A stretch of DNA of 64,000 bases from CAVONB01 sp963697205 (GTDB taxonomy: Bacteria; Pseudomonadota; Alphaproteobacteria; Rhizobiales; Hyphomicrobiaceae): the NCBI GenBank assembly GCA_963697205.1, contig CAVONB010000013.1, forward strand, positions 124,001 through 188,000, read 5' to 3'. The notes under the pieces are model-generated. The model was not told the DNA's origin and did not search any database. It saw only the letters and a list, made by a program, of their open reading frames with translations. Positions 36,261 through 46,024 of the stretch are shown here, in pieces. The translations under genes and the position numbers were made by a program. Every line of letters begins with the position of its first letter. Within the stretch, counting starts at the first letter, position 1.

Positions 36261-37610
36261 ATGCACCTGTCCCGCTACTTCCTGCCCGTCCTGCGCGAAG
36301 TGCCCAAGGAAGCCGAGATTGTCTCCCACCAGCTGATGCTGCGGGCGGGCATGATCAAGCAGTCCGCTGCCGGCATCTACTCGTGGCTGCCCCTCGGGCT
36401 CAGGGTGCTCTCCAAGATCGGCGAAATCGTTCGCCAGGAGCAGAACCGGGCCGGCGCCGTCGAGATCCTGATGCCGACCATTCAGTCCGCCGACCTGTGG
36501 CGGGAATCCAAGCGCTATGACGCCTACGGAAAGGAAATGCTGCGCATCGTCGATCGCCACGAGCGCGACATCCTGTTCGGTCCGACGGCGGAGGAGGTCG
36601 TCACCGCCATCTTCCGAGACGCGATCAAGAGCTACAAGGACCTGCCCAAGAACCTCTACAATATTCAGTGGAAGTTCCGCGACGAGATCCGACCCCGGTT
36701 CGGCGTCATGCGCGGCCGCGAGTTCCTGATGAAGGATGCCTACTCCTTCGACCTGACGGCGGACGCCGCGCGCCATGCCTACAACCGCATGTTCGTCGCC
36801 TACCTGCGCACCTTCGCGCGCCTGGGCCTGAAGTCAATCCCGATGGCCGCCGATACCGGACCCATCGGCGGCGACCTTTCCCACGAATTCATCATTCTGG
36901 CCGAGACCGGCGAAAGCCAAGTCTATTGCCACAAGGACCTGATCGAGGGCGCAATTCCCAAGGCCGATACCGATTTCGATCAGGACCTGTCGCCGATCGT
37001 CAAGGACTGGACGACGCTTTACGCAGCCACCGATGAAAAGCACGACGAGGCCCGCTTCACTCGCGACGTGCCCGCCGACAAGCAGGTGTCCGCGCGCGGC
37101 ATCGAGGTCGGCCACATCTTCTTCTTCGGCACCAAGTATTCCGAGCCCATGGGCGCGCGCGTCCAAGGACCCGACGGCCAACTCGTCACCGTCCAGATGG
37201 GCTCCTACGGCATCGGCGTCTCCCGGCTCGTCGGCGCCATCATCGAGGCGAGCCACGACCAAGCCGGCATCGTCTGGCCCGTGCCGGTCGCGCCGTTCGA
37301 GGTCGCCCTCGTCAATCTCAAGGCCGGCGACGCCGACACCGATGCCGCCTGCACGTCGCTCTACGAAAAACTCACCGCTGCGGGCATCGACGTGCTCTAC
37401 GACGATACCGACGAGCGCGCCGGCGCGAAGTTCGCAACTATGGATCTGATCGGCGTGCCCTATCAGTTGATCGTCGGCCCCAAGGGGGTGAAGGCCGGCG
37501 AGGTCGAGGTGAAATCACGCCGCGGCGGCGAGCGCCAGGCGATGTCGCCGGACGCAGCCGTCGGCCAACTCGTCGAGCGCATCGTGCGCGAGCGCCAGCC
37601 GGTCGCCTGA
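36261..37610 (+). CDS. proS: Proline--tRNA ligase (short alphaproteobacterial type)
   Basis: Class II aminoacyl-tRNA synthetase, 449 aa. Class II motifs: WKFRDEIRPRFGVMRGREFLMKDAYSF (motif 2 region, key Arg and Glu) and GSYGIGVSRLVGAIIE (motif 3), with a C-terminal anticodon-binding domain (VALVNLKAGDADTDA onward). It lacks the roughly 180-residue editing insert of bacterial long ProRS, as usual in alphaproteobacteria. ATG start at 36261. Part of the conserved mce/DUF1467/proS/lolC/lolD order. Confidence 0.95.
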   Translation: MHLSRYFLPVLREVPKEAEIVSHQLMLRAGMIKQSAAGIYSWLPLGLRVLSKIGEIVRQEQNRAGAVEILMPTIQSADLWRESKRYDAYGKEMLRIVDRHERDILFGPTAEEVVTAIFRDAIKSYKDLPKNLYNIQWKFRDEIRPRFGVMRGREFLMKDAYSFDLTADAARHAYNRMFVAYLRTFARLGLKSIPMAADTGPIGGDLSHEFIILAETGESQVYCHKDLIEGAIPKADTDFDQDLSPIVKDWTTLYAATDEKHDEARFTRDVPADKQVSARGIEVGHIFFFGTKYSEPMGARVQGPDGQLVTVQMGSYGIGVSRLVGAIIEASHDQAGIVWPVPVAPFEVALVNLKAGDADTDAACTSLYEKLTAAGIDVLYDDTDERAGAKFATMDLIGVPYQLIVGPKGVKAGEVEVKSRRGGERQAMSPDAAVGQLVERIVRERQPVA

Positions 37611-37695
37611 GGCCGCTGCGACCGCGCGGATCCGGCAACCACGCCGTCGCACGGCGACGATCAGATGGCCACGATCAGGGGGATCGAGAACGTCC

Positions 37696-38967
37696 ATGAG
37701 CAGCACCGCCGCCGACACCCGGCCGTTTGCGGCCTTCGAATGGCTGCTCGCCACCCGCTACCTCCGGGCGCGGCGCAAGGAGGGCTTCATTTCGGTGATC
37801 GCCGGGTTCTCCTTCCTCGGCATCATGCTGGGCGTCGCCACTCTGATTATCGTGATGGCCGTGATGAACGGCTTCCGCAACGAGCTGTTCGCCAAGATCC
37901 TCGGCCTCAACGGACACGTCATCGTTCACAAGATCGGTGAGAATTTCTCCGATCACGCAACCCTCGCCGAACGGCTGAAGGCGCTGCCCGGCGTGCGCGA
38001 GGCGACGCCTCTCGTCGAGGGCCAGGTGATGGTCTCCTCGGCCGTCCAGGCCTCCGGCGGCATCGTGCGCGGCATGACCGAGGCCGGCATCAAGTCCCTG
38101 CCGCTGGTCGCCGGCAACATCCGCTTCGGCACCCTCGACGGCTTCGACGCCGGCGGCGGCATCGCCATCGGCACGCGCATGGCCAACGACATGCGCGTCA
38201 ACGTAGGCTCGACTCTGACGCTGGTCTCCCCGCGCGGCGCATCGACGCCCTTCGGGACAGCTCCGCGCACGCGCGCCTACAAGATCGCAGCCGTCTTCGA
38301 GCTCGGCATGTCCGAGTACGACCGCACCATGGTGTTCATGCCGCTCGTCGACGCGCAGCGCTATTTCAGCCGCGGCGACAGCGTCGATGTCCTGGAGGTG
38401 ATGGTCGACGATCCCCAGAAGGTTTCCACCTACGCCGCCGAGATCAAACGCGCTGGCGGTCCCACGATCCACGTCACCGATTGGCTGCAGCGCAACGAGA
38501 CCTTCCGCGGCGTGCTCGATGTCGAGCGCACGGTGATGTTCATTATCCTGTCGCTGATCATCCTCGTCGCCGCGCTCAATATCATCTCCGGCATGATGAT
38601 GCTGGTGAAGGACAAGGGCCGCGACATCGCCATCTTGCGCACGATGGGCGCCACCAAGTGGGCCGTCATGCGCGTGTTCCTGATTACAGGCGCCTCGATC
38701 GGCGTTGTCGGCACGCTGGCGGGCTTCCTGCTCGGCGTTGCGTTCTGCTGGCGCATCGACGAAATCCGCCAGTTCGTCTCCTGGCTGCTGGATCGCCAGC
38801 TGTTCCCCCAGGATATCTATTATCTCGCCAAGCTTCCCGCCGACATCGATCCCAAGGAGACCGCCATCATCGTCATCATGGCGCTGGCGCTCTCGGTGCT
38901 GGCGACGCTTTATCCGTCGTGGCGGGCCTCCAAGCTCGATCCCGTCGAAGCACTGCGCTACGAGTGA
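37696..38967 (+). CDS. lolC: Lipoprotein-releasing ABC transporter permease
   Basis: Inner-membrane permease of the LolCDE-type system that extracts outer-membrane lipoproteins, 423 aa. One N-terminal membrane helix (FISVIAGFSFLGIMLGVATLI), a periplasmic domain of about 220 residues, then three helices with the FtsX-like region (DIAILRTMGATKWAVMRVFL). Only one permease gene accompanies lolD, as in many alphaproteobacteria, so it probably acts as a homodimer (LolF-like). Confidence 0.93.
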   Translation: MSSTAADTRPFAAFEWLLATRYLRARRKEGFISVIAGFSFLGIMLGVATLIIVMAVMNGFRNELFAKILGLNGHVIVHKIGENFSDHATLAERLKALPGVREATPLVEGQVMVSSAVQASGGIVRGMTEAGIKSLPLVAGNIRFGTLDGFDAGGGIAIGTRMANDMRVNVGSTLTLVSPRGASTPFGTAPRTRAYKIAAVFELGMSEYDRTMVFMPLVDAQRYFSRGDSVDVLEVMVDDPQKVSTYAAEIKRAGGPTIHVTDWLQRNETFRGVLDVERTVMFIILSLIILVAALNIISGMMMLVKDKGRDIAILRTMGATKWAVMRVFLITGASIGVVGTLAGFLLGVAFCWRIDEIRQFVSWLLDRQLFPQDIYYLAKLPADIDPKETAIIVIMALALSVLATLYPSWRASKLDPVEALRYE

Positions 38968-38975
38968 GGCCGACC

Positions 38976-39686
38976 GTGAGCGACCGACATGCAGGACCGA
39001 TCCTCAAGCTCGATGGCCTCGTGCGCACGTTCCACCAGGGCAGCCGTGAGATCCGCGTCCTAGCCGGCGCATCGGCCGATCTGATGCCTGGCCAGGCCGT
39101 CGCGCTGGTAGGCCCCTCCGGCGCCGGCAAATCGACGCTACTCCATATCGCGGGCCTCCTTGAAAGCCCCGACGGCGGCAAGGTCCTCGTCAACGGTCGC
39201 GACTGCTCGCGCATGGACGACACAGAGCGCACGCGCGTCCGGCGTCAGCACATGGGCTTCGTCTACCAGTTCCACCAACTCCTGCCGGAATTCTCCGCGC
39301 TCGAAAACGTCGTCCTCCCCCAGATGATCGCGGGCAAGCCCCGCCGGACCGCCGAAGGCCGCGCCCGTGAACTGCTCACCAGCCTCGGCCTCGGCGAGCG
39401 TGTCGACCATCGCCCCGCCGAATTGTCCGGTGGCGAGCAGCAGCGGACCGCCATCGCCCGCGGTCTTGCCAACCAGCCGCGCCTCCTGCTGGCCGACGAG
39501 CCGACCGGCAACTTGGATCCCACGACGTCCGAGCGCGTCTTTCAGGAATTGCTCGATCTCATCCACCACACCGGCGTCGCCGCGCTGATCGCGACCCACA
39601 ATATGGACCTGGCCGCGCGCATGGATCGCGTCCTGAAGCTCGACCGCGGCGTCCTCGTCGAGATCGCCCCGGAGTCGGTACGCTGA
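38976..39686 (+). CDS. lolD: Lipoprotein-releasing ABC transporter ATP-binding protein
   Basis: ATPase of the Lol exporter, 236 aa. Walker A GPSGAGKST, signature LSGGEQQR, Walker B LLLADEPTGNLDP and switch THNMD are all present. Start is GTG at 38976, eight bases after the lolC stop, with GAGG upstream. An in-frame extension runs antisense-free into lolC but is not family-like. Confidence 0.95.
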   Translation: MSDRHAGPILKLDGLVRTFHQGSREIRVLAGASADLMPGQAVALVGPSGAGKSTLLHIAGLLESPDGGKVLVNGRDCSRMDDTERTRVRRQHMGFVYQFHQLLPEFSALENVVLPQMIAGKPRRTAEGRARELLTSLGLGERVDHRPAELSGGEQQRTAIARGLANQPRLLLADEPTGNLDPTTSERVFQELLDLIHHTGVAALIATHNMDLAARMDRVLKLDRGVLVEIAPESVR

Positions 39687-39810
39687 GCACTGCGCGATCC
39701 CTGCCGAATACCCGCCGGACCGCCACCAGCGCTGATCTGCCGCGCGCACGGACGGTGCGGGCGCCACGCCCTTGCGCCACACTGACTCGATGACGACGAC
39801 GAGGACCAGC

Positions 39811-40206
39811 ATGACCGTAAGGCGGCGGATCGCGAGCCTTCTGGCTCTGGCGCTCGCCGTGCTGCCGTGGCTCGGTGCGGTCCTCGCCGCTGAGGCCGGC
39901 ACGCCACGCGACGCGATCCTGCTGTGCACGGCCCATGGCCCGGTTCTGGTCCGCCTCGATCCGGCAACGGGCGAAGTCCAGGAGGTGCCGGCCGCGCCCG
40001 CGGGCACCTCGCATCTGTGCTGCCTCGTCTCCATCGCCTGCGGCGCTGCAGCTATGCCCGGCGCCGTGCCGATCACCCAGCTCCAGCCGGAGCGCGCGGC
40101 ATCACCCCCGCTTCGGGCCCATCAGGCAACACCCTCCACCGACCTCGCCCAACGCGTCGCGGCCAATCCCGTTCGTGGCCCGCCATCGTCTCGACACGCC
40201 CCCTGA
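39811..40206 (+). CDS. DUF2946-like exported cysteine-containing protein
   Basis: 131-aa protein with an N-terminal signal or anchor (IASLLALALAVLPWLGAVLAAEA) and two cysteine motifs, LLCTAHG and LCCLVSIACG, as in DUF2946 proteins, which often accompany copper genes. It lies 36 bases upstream of a PCuAC gene, so a role in copper handling is inferred. GAGGA precedes the ATG at 39811; an in-frame ATG at 39790 is possible. Confidence 0.6.
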   Translation: MTVRRRIASLLALALAVLPWLGAVLAAEAGTPRDAILLCTAHGPVLVRLDPATGEVQEVPAAPAGTSHLCCLVSIACGAAAMPGAVPITQLQPERAASPPLRAHQATPSTDLAQRVAANPVRGPPSSRHAP

Positions 40207-40242
40207 GACGATAATTGCGAACCGACACGAACGGAGACGGAT

Positions 40243-40773
40243 ATGACCACCCGACTGATCCCGCGCGCCCGCGCACTTGCGGCCGCCGGCCTTCTGGCGC
40301 TGGGCGCCGCCACGACCACCCCGCCCGCCCAAGCCGACGACGTCATGGTCGGCCCCATCAAGATTGCGACCCCATGGACCCGCGCGACACCCGGTGGCGC
40401 CAGGGTCGCCGGCGGCTTCATGACCATCACCAACACCGGCGCGACACCCGATCGCTTGGTCGGCGGCAGCGCAGTCGTCGCCGGCGCATTCGAAGTCCAC
40501 GAAATGAGCATGCAAGGCGACGTCATGAAGATGCGTCGCCTCGAGAATGGCCTTGAGATCAAGGCAGGGGAGACCGTGATGCTGAAGCCGGGCTCCTACC
40601 ACGTCATGATGATGAACCTGAAAGGACCGATCGAGCAGGGCAAGCCGGTCAAGGGGACCCTGGTGTTCGAGAAGGCCGGCACCGTGGAAGTCACATACCA
40701 GGTCGCCCCGATCGGCGCCCCGTCCCTTGACGGCACGGCGGGCCGGGGGCACGGCATGAAGATGAAGCACTGA
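40243..40773 (+). CDS. PCu(A)C family periplasmic copper chaperone
   Basis: 176-aa exported protein (signal peptide ending PPAQADD) delivering Cu(I), typically to the CuA site of cytochrome oxidase. The ligand pattern H-(M)-x10-M-x21-H-x-M is visible from EVHEMSMQGDVMKMRRLENG through PGSYHVMMMNLK. A His/Met-rich tail (GHGMKMKH) follows. Followed by a strong terminator, so it ends the unit with the DUF2946-like gene. Confidence 0.9.
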   Translation: MTTRLIPRARALAAAGLLALGAATTTPPAQADDVMVGPIKIATPWTRATPGGARVAGGFMTITNTGATPDRLVGGSAVVAGAFEVHEMSMQGDVMKMRRLENGLEIKAGETVMLKPGSYHVMMMNLKGPIEQGKPVKGTLVFEKAGTVEVTYQVAPIGAPSLDGTAGRGHGMKMKH

Positions 40774-40846
40774 CCGCCGGGGCACATCACGGCAATCGCA
40801 TGGGCTTGCCCATCGGGCCGGCAATTTGTTATCGATCGATCATCGA

Positions 40847-40875
40847 GGCGACGGAGCAGGCTCCGTCGCCTTTTT
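40847..40875 (+). terminator. Rho-independent terminator after PCuAC gene
   Basis: Perfect 10-bp stem GGCGACGGAG / CTCCGTCGCC with a 4-base loop, followed by TTTTT. Separates the copper unit from the molybdenum hydroxylase operon. Confidence 0.9.
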
Positions 40876-40972
40876 CGGGACGGGCATCGAGAAGGCCCGC
40901 CGGACGAGGGAGGAGCGAGCGCATGCCAGCCGAACGACCGGCCGATCTCGCACGCGGGGAGGGAACAGACCG

Positions 40973-41848
40973 ATGAAAGCCCCGCCATTCGCCTATTACG
41001 ACCCGCGCACCGTCGACGAGGTCGTGGGCCTGCTCGGCCAGCACGAGAACGCCCGCCTGCTCGCGGGCGGCCAATCGCTGATGCCGATGCTCAACATGCG
41101 TTTCGTCCTCCCCGACCATCTGATCGACCTGAACAAGGTCGACGAGATGGTCGGCATCCGCGCCGCCGGCGACGCCATCGAAATCGGCGCCATGACGCGC
41201 CAGCGCGCCATCGAGCGCGACCCGCTCGTCAAGGCCAGGGCCCCGATCCTCGCAGAGGCCTTGACCTATGTCGGACATATGCAGACCCGCAGCCGCGGCA
41301 CTATCGGGGGCAGCCTCTGCCATCTCGACCCCTCCGCCGAGCAGGCCAGCATCTGTGCGCTCTACGACGCGACGCTGGAAGCCGCCGGCCCCCGCGGCAA
41401 CCGCACGATTGCCATGTCTGACTGGGGCCTCGGCTTCATGACACCGGCCGTCGAGCCGGACGAAGCCCTCGTCAAGATCCGCCTGGCCGTCTGGAACACG
41501 CCGCACGGCTATGGATTTGAGGAGTTCGCGCGCCGGCATGGCGACTTCGCGATCTGCACCGCGGCCGCACTGATGACCCTGGACGGCGCCGGCAACATCC
41601 AGCGCGCCGCCATCTCGCTGGGCGGCGTCGACGTCAAGCCCGTGCGCCTGACCGCGGCCGAAAACGCACTCGCCGGCCAAGCGCCCGACGAGAAAACCTT
41701 GGCCGCCGCCGCCGAGATCGCCGGCACCATCGAGTGCCTGTCGGACGCCCAGATCAGCGGCGCCTACCGGCAGCGCCTCGCCAAGGTGCTCACGAAGCGC
41801 GCGCTGACCGCCGCCGCCAAGCGCGCCCGCGGCGCCGCCACGGCCTGA
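40973..41848 (+). CDS. Molybdenum hydroxylase, FAD-binding medium subunit (CoxM/XdhB type)
   Basis: 291-aa FAD subunit of a xanthine-oxidase-family hydroxylase. FAD-binding motifs are LLAGGQSLMPMLNMRF and TRSRGTIGGSLCHLDPSAE. First gene of a three-gene operon with the [2Fe-2S] and molybdopterin subunits, in the order M-S-L used by aerobic CO-dehydrogenase-like enzymes. ATG at 40973 follows GGGAGGG. Confidence 0.9.
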   Translation: MKAPPFAYYDPRTVDEVVGLLGQHENARLLAGGQSLMPMLNMRFVLPDHLIDLNKVDEMVGIRAAGDAIEIGAMTRQRAIERDPLVKARAPILAEALTYVGHMQTRSRGTIGGSLCHLDPSAEQASICALYDATLEAAGPRGNRTIAMSDWGLGFMTPAVEPDEALVKIRLAVWNTPHGYGFEEFARRHGDFAICTAAALMTLDGAGNIQRAAISLGGVDVKPVRLTAAENALAGQAPDEKTLAAAAEIAGTIECLSDAQISGAYRQRLAKVLTKRALTAAAKRARGAATA

Positions 41849-41858
41849 GGAGATGACG

Positions 41859-42344
41859 ATGAGCGATACCCGCAAGATCCGCCTCACGGTCAACGGCACC
41901 GCCCATGACTGCACCGTGCCCGTGCGTATGAACCTCGCCGACTGCCTGCGCGAGACCCTGAAGCTCACCGGCACCCACGTCGGCTGCGAGCACGGCGTGT
42001 GCGGCGCGTGCACCGTCATCGTCGGCGGCGTGCCCGCCCGCGCCTGCCTGATGCTAGCGGTGCAGGCCGACGGCATGCAGGTGCGCACGGTCGAGGGCCT
42101 CGCCGGCCCTGGCGATAAGCTGCATCCACTGCAGGAGGCCTTCTGGAACAACCACGGCCTCCAGTGCGGATTCTGCACGCCGGGCATGTTGATGACGCTG
42201 ACGGCGCTCTTGGAGGAAAACCCAGGCGCCGATGAGGCCGCCGTCCGCGACGCCATCTCCGGCAACATCTGCCGCTGCACCGGCTACGAGACAATCGTCG
42301 ATGCCGCGCTCGAAGCCGCGGCCCAAATGCGCAAGGGAGCCTGA
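41859..42344 (+). CDS. Molybdenum hydroxylase, [2Fe-2S] small subunit (CoxS type)
   Basis: 161-aa iron-sulfur subunit with two [2Fe-2S] clusters: GCEHGVCGACTV ... RACL for the plant-type ferredoxin cluster and CGFCTPGM ... NICRCTGYE for the second. GAGGAG is 7 bases from the ATG at 41859; the ATG at 41853 directly abuts it and is less likely. Lies 10 bases after the FAD subunit gene. Confidence 0.92.
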   Translation: MSDTRKIRLTVNGTAHDCTVPVRMNLADCLRETLKLTGTHVGCEHGVCGACTVIVGGVPARACLMLAVQADGMQVRTVEGLAGPGDKLHPLQEAFWNNHGLQCGFCTPGMLMTLTALLEENPGADEAAVRDAISGNICRCTGYETIVDAALEAAAQMRKGA

Positions 42345-42346
42345 CC

Positions 42347-44680
42347 ATGGGCGCACGCTATTTCGGAGCCGCCGTCCGTCGCGTCGAGGATCCGGCCCTG
42401 ATCACCGGCCGAGGCCGCTACGTCGATGACCTGCCGATGCCCGGCGTCCTGCACGCAGCGTTCGTTCGCAGCCCGCACGCCCACGCGCGCATCGGCGGCG
42501 TCGACATCGCCGCCGCCAAGGACATGCCCGGCGTCCACGCGATCCTGACCTGGGACACCCTCGGGCCCCAGGCCGCAAACCCATCGCCGCAGTTCTCGCC
42601 GGCCCCCGTCATCAAGCAGGACAAGACGCAGTACCCGCTGGCCAAGGGCGCCGTCCACTTCGTCGGCGAGCCGGTCGCCATCGTCATCGCAGACAGCCGC
42701 GCGCTGGCCGAGGACGCGGCCTTCATGGTCAACGTCGACTACGATCCCTTGCCCGCCGTCGGCGACTGGAAGACCGCCCTCGACAAGAGCGCACCGCTCG
42801 CCCACGAAGGCTCTCCCGACAACGTCGCCGTCGCCCTCAAGGCCGGCTGGGGGGATTGCGCAGCCGTCTTCGCCAAGGCAAAGCACGTCTTCAAGGAGAC
42901 AATCACCACCCATCGCGGCGGCTGCCACTCGATGGAGACGCGCGGCGTGCTCGCACGCTACGACGACCTCGACGGCAAGCTGGAAGTCTGGTCGTCGACC
43001 CAGGTGCCGCACATGCTGCGCCGGTTCCTCGCAAGGTACATCGGCATCAGCGAGGCCCAGGTCCGCGTCGCCGCCCCCGACGTCGGCGGTGGCTTCGGGC
43101 CGAAGGCCGGCCTTTACGCTGAGGAATACGCGACCGCCTTGGCCGCCATCGCCCTCAAGCGTCCGGTCAAGTGGATCGAGGACCGTCGCGAACACTTCCT
43201 GGCCACGACACAGCAGCGCGATCAGCTCTGGAACATGGAGGTCGCCGCCGACGAGAACGGCCGCCTGCTCGCCATCCGCGGCCACTGCCTCCACGACAAC
43301 GGCGCCTACCTGCCCTACGGTCCGATCCTCGGCGCGTCCTCGCTCTCGCCGTTCCCCGGACCCTACGCGCTCGAGGCGCTCGATATCTCCCTCGACATGG
43401 TCTTCACCAACATGGTGCCGTGCACGCCCGTGCGCGGCGCTGGGCGGCCCAACGCCTGCTTCGTGATGGAGCGGCTTGCCGATCTCGTCGCGCAAAAGAC
43501 TGGGATCGACCGCGCCGAGGTGCGACGCCGCTCGTTTATCCGCAAGGACCAGTTCCCCTACAAGACCGGCTCCAAGATGCGCGACGGCTCGGAGGTGACC
43601 TACGACTCCGGCGACTATCACGCCTGCCTGGAGGCCGCCGTTGCATCGATGATGCCGGCGTTCCACGAAAAGCAGCTCAAAGCCCGCGCCGCCGGCCGTT
43701 ACATCGGCTACGGCCTGTCGAGCTGCGTCGAGGACACCGGGCTCGCCCCCTTCGAGGGTGCGACCGTTAAAGTACAGCCCAACGGCAAGGTCCTCCTGCA
43801 GATGGGCGCCGCCGCACAAGGTCAGGGCCACAAGACCGTGTTCTCCCAGATCGTCGCCGATCGCCTCGGCGTGAAGATCGAGGACATCACCGTGGAGGCC
43901 GGCGATACTGCCGCCTTCCCGCTCGGCATCGGCACCATCGGATCGCGCGTCACGGCGACGGCTGGCCCGTCGGTGTTCGTCGCCGCAACCCAAGTGCGCG
44001 AGAAGGCCGTTAAGGTCGGCGCCATGCTGCTGGAAGCCGGCGAGGACGAAGTCGACCTGGAAGACGGGTTTGTCGTCGTGCCCAACACCAATCGCCGCGT
44101 CCCGCTGGGCGAGATCGCGCTACGCCTCGACGGCTTTTCGGCCGCACCCACGCCCCTCGGCCTCGAGCCAGGCCTGGCTTCGACGCACTACTTCAACGTC
44201 AAGCTGCCCCCGTTCGCAGCCGGCACCAACGTCTGCGAGGTCGAGGTCGATATCGAGACGGGCCACGTGAAGGTCAACCGCTACGTCGTCGCCCACGACT
44301 GCGGCACGCTGATCAACCCGCGCCTCGTCGACGGCCAGATCCGCGGCGGCGTCATTCACGGCATCGGCAACGCACTTTACGAGCGCATGGTCTACGACGA
44401 ACAGGGCCAGCCGCAGACGACCAACTACGGCGAGTACCTGTTGCCGATGGCGGCCGAGATGCCGCGCGTGGAGATCATCCACCTGGAGACGCCATCGCCG
44501 CTCAATCCGTTGGGCGTGAAGGGCGCCGGCGAGGGCGGCACGATCCCGGCCGCCAATTGCGTGGTCTCTGCCGTCGAAAATGCTCTTGAGTCCTTCGGCG
44601 TGCGCATCACGCATCACCCGATCTCGCCGATGGACATCGTCGACATGATCGATGCGGCGAAGGCGGGCAAGGCGGCGTAG
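42347..44680 (+). CDS. Molybdenum hydroxylase, molybdopterin-binding large subunit
   Basis: 777-aa catalytic subunit with Mo-pterin cytosine dinucleotide cofactor. Motifs: GRYVDDLPMPGVLHAAFVRS, PDVGGGFGPKAG, TPVRGAGRPNACFVMERL and, near the end, LGVKGAGEGGTIPA with the catalytic Glu. The VRGAGR loop replaces the AYRCSFR loop of true CO dehydrogenases, so this is a form II-like hydroxylase of an organic substrate. Substrate unknown; CaiB, MaoC and TRAP genes nearby suggest a carboxylic or aromatic acid route. Confidence 0.9.
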   Translation: MGARYFGAAVRRVEDPALITGRGRYVDDLPMPGVLHAAFVRSPHAHARIGGVDIAAAKDMPGVHAILTWDTLGPQAANPSPQFSPAPVIKQDKTQYPLAKGAVHFVGEPVAIVIADSRALAEDAAFMVNVDYDPLPAVGDWKTALDKSAPLAHEGSPDNVAVALKAGWGDCAAVFAKAKHVFKETITTHRGGCHSMETRGVLARYDDLDGKLEVWSSTQVPHMLRRFLARYIGISEAQVRVAAPDVGGGFGPKAGLYAEEYATALAAIALKRPVKWIEDRREHFLATTQQRDQLWNMEVAADENGRLLAIRGHCLHDNGAYLPYGPILGASSLSPFPGPYALEALDISLDMVFTNMVPCTPVRGAGRPNACFVMERLADLVAQKTGIDRAEVRRRSFIRKDQFPYKTGSKMRDGSEVTYDSGDYHACLEAAVASMMPAFHEKQLKARAAGRYIGYGLSSCVEDTGLAPFEGATVKVQPNGKVLLQMGAAAQGQGHKTVFSQIVADRLGVKIEDITVEAGDTAAFPLGIGTIGSRVTATAGPSVFVAATQVREKAVKVGAMLLEAGEDEVDLEDGFVVVPNTNRRVPLGEIALRLDGFSAAPTPLGLEPGLASTHYFNVKLPPFAAGTNVCEVEVDIETGHVKVNRYVVAHDCGTLINPRLVDGQIRGGVIHGIGNALYERMVYDEQGQPQTTNYGEYLLPMAAEMPRVEIIHLETPSPLNPLGVKGAGEGGTIPAANCVVSAVENALESFGVRITHHPISPMDIVDMIDAAKAGKAA

Positions 44681-44820
44681 CCCACGCCGCGTACCCGTCC
44701 TTCCTGATGTCGAGCACAAAAACGGGTCTCTGGGGCTCCCCGGCGGGGCCACCTACACACGAAGCGTGGGCGCAAGCTGCGCGTCACCTCTGTTGAGCGG
44801 CAACGCCAAGCCTCGTCCAC

Positions 44821-46023
44821 TCACACGATCTTCTCGCCCCTTAACCGCTCCCGCTCGCTCGCGTCATAACCGAGGTCTTGCAGGATCGCATCGGTATCCG
44901 CGCCCAGACGTGGCGCCGCCGTGTTCACCACCCCGCCGTCGCCCGCATCGATCGCCGGCTTCAGCACGTCGAACGGCGTGCCCGACGCCGCCGTCAGCGT
45001 CTCCACGAGATCACGCTCGTGGAAGAATGGCGCGTTGAGCGCCTCGCGCGGCGTCAACACGGGCGCCGCTGGGATGCGTCCCTGAAACAGCGCGAGCCAC
45101 TCCGCCGTCGTGCGCTTCGACAACGCCGCATCGAGTTCCCGCATCACTTCGTCGCGATGGGCCAGGCGCCCAGAGAAATCGGCCAGCCGCGCGTCGGACT
45201 TGAGGTCGCCCCGTTCGACCAGATCGCACAGTACCGGCCAGAACGACGGCTTGTTGCACATCAGATAGATCCAGCCGTCGGCCGTCGTATAGAGCTGGCA
45301 GGGCACCATCGTCGGGTGCGCCGAGCGCGCCACGCGCTTTGGGTCGTAGTCGCTGTTGAGCGCCCACACCGCGAGATAGTTCAGGTTGAACAGCGCGGTG
45401 CGGAAGAGGTCGATCTCCACGTCGCGACCCTTGCCCGTGGTCCGCGCGTTCATCACCCCGGCGACGAGACCCAGCGCCAAGCTCTGCCCGCCCATGTAGT
45501 CGACCAGCGACAGCCCAAACCGCGTCGGCGGCGTTCCTGGCTCGCCGGCAAGGTGAAAATACCCCGCTTCCGCCTGCATCAGGTAGTCGTAACCCGGCCA
45601 GTTCGCCCGTGAGCCCGTCCGCCCGTAGGCCGAGCAATGCGCGCACACGATCGACGGCTTGATCGCAGCGAGGTCGGCGTAGGTGAGCTTGAGTTTCGCG
45701 GGCACGTCGCCGCGCAGGTTGTCCGCAGTGGCGTCCGCGGTCTCGACCAGGCGGTGCAGCACTTCCCGGCCCGCGGGCCGCGTGATGTCGAGCGTCAGGC
45801 TCCGCTTGTTGCGGTTGAGCGCCTGGAAGAACAGGCCCGCGTCGCTCGCCTTGGCGTCGTCGTCCACGAAGTAGGGCCCGATGCCGCGCAGATAGTCGCC
45901 ACCTGTCGCCGGCGCCTCGATCTTGATGACGTCGGCGCCGAGGTCCGCCAGATGCTGCGTACCGAAGGGGCCGGCACCGTATTGCTCGAAGGCCAGCACA
46001 CGCAGGCCGGTGAGGGGACGCAT
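44821..46023 (-). CDS. CaiB/BaiF family CoA transferase
   Basis: Family III CoA transferase, 400 aa, moving CoA between acyl groups. Start MRPLTGLRVLAFEQYGAGPF; conserved DLGADVIKIEAP and the catalytic-region NLRGDVPAKLKLTYADLAA preceded by TADN (the usual Asp of this family lies near here); also YDYLMQAEAGYFHLAGEPG. Starts one base after the MaoC stop, so the pair is coupled. An in-frame ATG at 46092 is an unlikely extension. Confidence 0.9.
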   Translation of the reverse strand: MRPLTGLRVLAFEQYGAGPFGTQHLADLGADVIKIEAPATGGDYLRGIGPYFVDDDAKASDAGLFFQALNRNKRSLTLDITRPAGREVLHRLVETADATADNLRGDVPAKLKLTYADLAAIKPSIVCAHCSAYGRTGSRANWPGYDYLMQAEAGYFHLAGEPGTPPTRFGLSLVDYMGGQSLALGLVAGVMNARTTGKGRDVEIDLFRTALFNLNYLAVWALNSDYDPKRVARSAHPTMVPCQLYTTADGWIYLMCNKPSFWPVLCDLVERGDLKSDARLADFSGRLAHRDEVMRELDAALSKRTTAEWLALFQGRIPAAPVLTPREALNAPFFHERDLVETLTAASGTPFDVLKPAIDAGDGGVVNTAAPRLGADTDAILQDLGYDASERERLRGEKIV

Positions 46024-46024
46024 G

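Noticed and set aside
42284..43993. 569-aa minus-strand ORF opposite the molybdenum hydroxylase large subunit
   Set aside because: Shadow frame; composition is that of reversed high-GC codons, no motif.
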